DNA of 64,000 nt from Streptococcus pasteurianus. Its GTDB lineage: Bacteria > Bacillota > Bacilli > Lactobacillales > Streptococcaceae. The first letter of the stretch is position 1; each line of letters begins with the position of its first letter. Position numbers and translations under genes: made by a program. Under the pieces are notes generated by a model that made no database searches, had not been told where the DNA came from, and worked only from the letters and a program-made list of their open reading frames with translations. This document shows, piece by piece, positions 60,853 through 64,000 of this stretch. The stretch is from NCBI RefSeq assembly GCF_004843545.1, contig NZ_CP039457.1:1392501-1456500 (forward strand). Direction: 5' to 3'.

Positions 60853-61239
60853 TTATACCCAATGAATTTCTAGCTGATAATTTGCAAAAACACTCTCTCC
60901 ATCAACTTGTTTGAGTTGATAATGAATTTTAAGATGTTGTTGTTCAACATCCAACTCATAAATACTTGTTTGCGTTTGTAAATGCTGTAAGCCTACTGGC
61001 GTCGGAATAGCAACCAGAGCAGGATTGTCACGGTGAAAACGCATAATTGATTTCGGCGTTGAATAACGTGTCATGACCAACTCTTGCTCGTTGCATTTGA
61101 GCATCACGGTTTCTTCTTCCTCATTGGTATAAGCAAGGTAAATATGCCCATTTTTTTCCGTTAATTTGACAGGATAAGATTGTTCAACCAGCTCAACCTG
61201 TCCATCCAAATCAATTTTATTCTTAATGTGAAGTTTCAT
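60853..61239 (-). CDS. DUF1934 (YwiB-like) beta-barrel protein
   Basis: 128 aa, beta-rich, calycin-like fold predicted: MKLHIKNKIDLDGQVELVEQ, YLAYTNEEEETVMLKCNEQELVMTR, TPVGLQHLQTQTSIYELD, LKIHYQL. Conserved in Firmicutes as YwiB/DUF1934, function unknown. The ribosome-binding site GGAAAGGAAAG is 15 nt from the ATG, rather far. A TGTTATAAT promoter lies near 61279. Confidence 0.82.
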   Translation of the reverse strand: MKLHIKNKIDLDGQVELVEQSYPVKLTEKNGHIYLAYTNEEEETVMLKCNEQELVMTRYSTPKSIMRFHRDNPALVAIPTPVGLQHLQTQTSIYELDVEQQHLKIHYQLKQVDGESVFANYQLEIHWV

Positions 61240-61369
61240 GTAATGTTAAAATGTCTTTCCTTTCCCTAAAATTATAACAATTCTGACGTGTTAAAGCCAC
61301 TATAAGTCTAACATTTAATAGCAGATGAGCGAAGTAAACTTGTTCCTGTGAAAAGAGCAATAAAGATAA

Positions 61370-62004
61370 TTAAAATTTTAACGGATTAATACCCAACATT
61401 GAGAAAAAGATTAACTCTGGCGCATAATTTCCTAGCCCGTTGTCCTCAAAATGCTAACCGTCAAATTAAACATCACTTCGACAAGAATTCAAATCCCATG
61501 TAAACCATGAGCACTTTCAGAAATACTCCCCAAAGGATTGGCAATCAGTCGGTAAACCATAATGAATATGGCAACAAATTAACAAAATTCCCAAGACACG
61601 TTGGACTGAGCGTGTGCTCCAACCTTTTAGTTCTTTGTGTTCCTACAACTGCTCCTAAAAGGGTGCCATTCCCATAGCAAAAGTGGTCAAGTCAACCTCA
61701 ACAACGGTAATAAAGCAAAGCGCCTCAATCAAAATAGGAATAATATGCGCTGTCGATAACGTTGCAGAGATTTTTTATTATCTTCAACCAGTTTTTCGTT
61801 TTAAAAAATGCTGTACTCGTTGCAAAGCATCCACTCCATGGCGTATCTAATAACTCTGTCACGTAACCAACCCATAGCCCAATCCATAATTCTTCCTCTA
61901 AATTAAAGCCATGCTTTTTAACATTTACCAAAATATTTCCCATTGTCCAGAAGATGAGAAAAATCAAAAAAGTTAAATCACACGAAGAATAAGTTCATTC
62001 GTCA
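61370..62004 (-). pseudogene. Decayed TauE/SafE-family permease
   Basis: Reading the minus strand across several stops and shifts gives, in order, fragments typical of the sulfite exporter TauE/SafE (DUF81) family: GFNLEEELWIGLWVGYVTELLDT, CFATSTAFFKT, IEALCFITVVEVDLTTFAMG and GNYAPELIFFSMLGINPLKF. At least six in-frame stops or shifts interrupt it and the final third is absent, so no function remains. No other gene is seen in 61240-62094. Confidence 0.7.
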
Positions 62005-62079
62005 TAGTCAACATTATAAATCAAATCCAAGTATTCGTAAATATCCCAGACCTTCCAAAATCAGCTTTACACAGTTTTT

Positions 62080-62088
62080 TGTTATAAT
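62080..62088 (+). promoter_or_regulatory. Extended -10 promoter of the HD gene (leaderless start)
   Basis: TGTTATAAT (62080-62088), then GAAAGT, then ATG at 62095. GAAAG is too close to the ATG to act as a ribosome-binding site. Confidence 0.75.
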
Positions 62089-62094
62089 GAAAGT

Positions 62095-63396
62095 ATGAAT
62101 GAAAAAGTATTTCGTGACCCTGTTCACAACTATATAACTGTCAATCATCAGATTATTTACGACCTTATCAATAGTAAAGAGTTTCAGCGCCTACGACGAG
62201 TCAAACAAGTTTCGACAACTGTTTTTACCTTTCATGGTGCAGAACACAGCCGCTTCTCACACTGTTTAGGTGTTTACGAGATTGCAAGACGTGTGACTGA
62301 AATTTTTGATGACAAATTTCCTGATATTTGGAATTCTGATGACAATCTCTTAACGATGGTGGCTGGGCTTTTACATGATGTCGGGCATGGTGCGTATTCA
62401 CACACTTTCGAAAAACTCTTTGATACCGACCACGAAGCCGTTACACAAAAGATTATCACCAGTCCAGATACTGAAGTCAATACTATCTTGCGTCGCGTCT
62501 CTCCTGATTTTCCAGAAAAAGTCGCTAGTGTTATCAACCACACTTATCATAATAAACAAGTTGTCCAACTCATTTCTAGCCAAATTGACTGTGACCGCAT
62601 GGACTACCTTTTGCGCGATTCTTACTATAGCGGCGCTAATTATGGTCAATTTGACTTGAATCGCATTTTACGTGTGATTCGCCCAACTGAAGACGGTATT
62701 GTTTTTGAATACAATGGCATGCACGCCGTTGAGGACTATATTGTCAGTCGTTTCCAAATGTATATGCAAGTGTATTTTCACCCTGCTAGTCGCGGAATGG
62801 AAGTATTGTTACAAAATCTTTTAAAACGTGCAAAATACCTTTACCAGACTGATACCGATTTCTTTGAAAGAACATCACCAAATCTGATTCCATTTTTAGA
62901 AAATCATGCTAACTTAGCTGATTATCTTGCTTTAGATGATGGGGTGATGAATACCTATTTTCAAACTTGGATGACTGCTGAAGATGAGATTTTGGCTGAT
63001 TTGGCAAGCCGTTTTGTTAATCGTAAAGTCTTTAAATCGGTGACTTTCGAAGAATCGTCACGCAAAGAACTCAGTCACCTTGTTGACCTTGTCCAATCTG
63101 TTGGTTTTGATCCTGATTATTACACAGGTATCCATGTCAATTTTGACTTGCCTTATGACATTTACCGTCCTGAAAAAGAAGAACCCAGAACCGAGATTAA
63201 CATGATTCAAAAAGACGGTTCTGTTGTAGAATTATCAACAATTTCACCAATCGTCAAAGCCTTAACTGGTACTATTTATGGCGACCAACGATTCTATTTT
63301 CCAAAAGAAATGCTAGTTGATAACGACCTATTTGCCATTGATAAGAAAGCCTTTATGAGCTATATTTCAAACGAACATTTTGTTTATCATAATTAA
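62095..63396 (+). CDS. HD-domain phosphohydrolase (dNTPase-like, YwfO family)
   Basis: 433 aa. RDPVHNYITVNHQIIYDLINSKEFQRLRRVKQ, EHSRFSHCLGVYEIARR (first His) and VAGLLHDVGHGAYSHTFEKLF (HD and following His) form the metal site; SSQIDCDRMDYLLRDSY contains the last Asp. Related proteins in Enterococcus (EF1143) hydrolyse dNTPs under allosteric control. Neighbouring DUF1934 is a known companion in streptococci. The C-terminal part (residues 330-433) is less conserved. Confidence 0.88.
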   Translation: MNEKVFRDPVHNYITVNHQIIYDLINSKEFQRLRRVKQVSTTVFTFHGAEHSRFSHCLGVYEIARRVTEIFDDKFPDIWNSDDNLLTMVAGLLHDVGHGAYSHTFEKLFDTDHEAVTQKIITSPDTEVNTILRRVSPDFPEKVASVINHTYHNKQVVQLISSQIDCDRMDYLLRDSYYSGANYGQFDLNRILRVIRPTEDGIVFEYNGMHAVEDYIVSRFQMYMQVYFHPASRGMEVLLQNLLKRAKYLYQTDTDFFERTSPNLIPFLENHANLADYLALDDGVMNTYFQTWMTAEDEILADLASRFVNRKVFKSVTFEESSRKELSHLVDLVQSVGFDPDYYTGIHVNFDLPYDIYRPEKEEPRTEINMIQKDGSVVELSTISPIVKALTGTIYGDQRFYFPKEMLVDNDLFAIDKKAFMSYISNEHFVYHN

Positions 63397-63531
63397 GTTT
63401 AAGAGCGTATCATGACTTATTTAGCATTGAAAACGTTCCACTTCAGATTTCCTTGTGTTCCCCATGACAAATAAGCCACTTTTTAGTAAGATAGATAGGT
63501 AGAGATTCTTTAGGAAGGGTAAAATAACCTT

Positions 63532-64000
63532 ATGTCTATTAAATTAGTCGCTGTCGATATCGACGGCACACTTTTGACCAATGACCGCAAAGTCACACCT
63601 GAAGTTTTTGAAGCCGTTCAAGATGCTAAAAAACAAGGTGTTAAAGTCATCATTGCTACTGGACGTCCAATTCCAGGCGTTCAAACACTTCTCGATGAAT
63701 TAAACCTGAAAGAATCAGGCGATTATGTCATCACTTTCAATGGTGGTTTAGTCCAAGATACCGCTACTGGTGAGAACATTATCACTGAAACCATGACTTA
63801 CGATGATTATCTTGATATTGAATTCCTTAGCCGTAAGTTAGATGTTCATATGCACGCTATTACCAAAGAAGGTATCTTCACTGCAAACCGCAACATTGGT
63901 AAATACACTGTTCACGAATCAACCTTGGTTAACATGCCAATTTTTTACCGTACTCCAGAAGAAATGGGCGATAAAGAAATTATTAAAATGATGTTTATCG
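63532..64000 (+). CDS. Cof-type HAD phosphatase (cut by window edge)
   Basis: First 156 residues. MSIKLVAVDIDGTLLTNDRKV carries motif I (DIDGT), IIATGRPIPGV motif II, and the Cof-type C2 cap begins near residue 85 (YVITFNGGLVQDTATGE). The N-terminus matches YidA-like sugar-phosphate phosphatases. AGGAAGGG lies 12 nt upstream of the ATG; a TAAAAT 6 nt before the ATG makes a leaderless start conceivable too. The C-terminal half and motif IV lie beyond the window. Confidence 0.9.
   Translation, partial: MSIKLVAVDIDGTLLTNDRKVTPEVFEAVQDAKKQGVKVIIATGRPIPGVQTLLDELNLKESGDYVITFNGGLVQDTATGENIITETMTYDDYLDIEFLSRKLDVHMHAITKEGIFTANRNIGKYTVHESTLVNMPIFYRTPEEMGDKEIIKMMFI

Noticed and set aside
61725..61967. 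80-aa minus-strand ORF as a real small membrane protein
   Set aside because: Its content matches the N-terminal third of TauE/SafE permeases and the rest follows in other frames, so it is a pseudogene fragment.

Overview
The window is low-GC Firmicute DNA with a Streptococcus gene complement: a S. pyogenes-like type II-A cas9 with its tracrRNA, cdaA-cdaR-glmM, murT-gatD, ezrA, gyrB, rodA, rplS, ftsE-ftsX-prfB, a T-box controlled his operon and a Mn-riboswitch P-type ATPase. A complete histidine operon together with an LPXTG pullulanase fits the S. bovis/S. equinus complex best, but the species is inferred, not proven. Most genes lie on the minus strand; the plus-strand genes sit mainly in short units.

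Layout. 1-4115: cas9 (minus), cut by the left edge within its last few codons; the cas1/cas2/csn2 genes and CRISPR array would lie beyond that edge. 4116-4667: cas promoter region and tracrRNA (plus), with an upstream extension that looks like a natural single guide aimed at the cas promoter region. 4668-8830: hemW, acyl-ACP thioesterase, NUDIX, NagD-like phosphatase, TIGR01906 membrane protein and a 56-residue membrane protein. 8936-12231: cdaA-cdaR-glmM (c-di-AMP synthesis and cell-wall precursor). 12337-14470: murT-gatD (lipid II amidation), whose terminator hairpin has been split by an intact IS3-family element (14498-15920). 16139-19776: eno, yueI, glycerate kinase, NUDIX. 19824-23287: an LPXTG pullulanase with a wrecked 5' end. 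23494-31593: hisC-hisZ-hisG-hisD-serB-like-hisB-hisH-hisA-hisF-hisI-hisE behind a T-box leader. 32086-38500: a nucleosidase gene with one nonsense codon, ezrA, gyrB, a HAD protein and rodA. 38743-44921: tRNA-Arg(CCU), rplS, a CLC transporter, chorismate mutase, a VTT membrane protein, a lone sufB, flavodoxin and adenosine deaminase. 45062-51447: a small orphan gene, then dinG-ypmB-aspC-I42 inhibitor-asnS. 51570-57743: two hydrolases, ftsE-ftsX, prfB with its programmed frameshift, a HAD phosphatase and a metallophosphoesterase. 57811-63396: P-type ATPase with yybP-ykoY riboswitch, DUF1934, a decayed TauE/SafE permease and an HD phosphohydrolase. From 63532 a Cof-type HAD phosphatase runs off the right edge.

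The most notable signals are: (1) an 11-nt guide upstream of a CRISPR-repeat-like segment in the tracrRNA leader that matches, with an AGG PAM, a site just downstream of the cas promoter; (2) six genes whose ATG lies 6-7 nt after an extended -10 element with no usable ribosome-binding site, i.e. predicted leaderless mRNAs; (3) an IS inserted in the loop of a terminator; (4) a SerB-like phosphatase in the his operon where no histidinol-phosphatase is visible; (5) several genes caught in decay (pulA, the nucleosidase, the TauE permease). No rRNA, phage or conjugative genes were seen.
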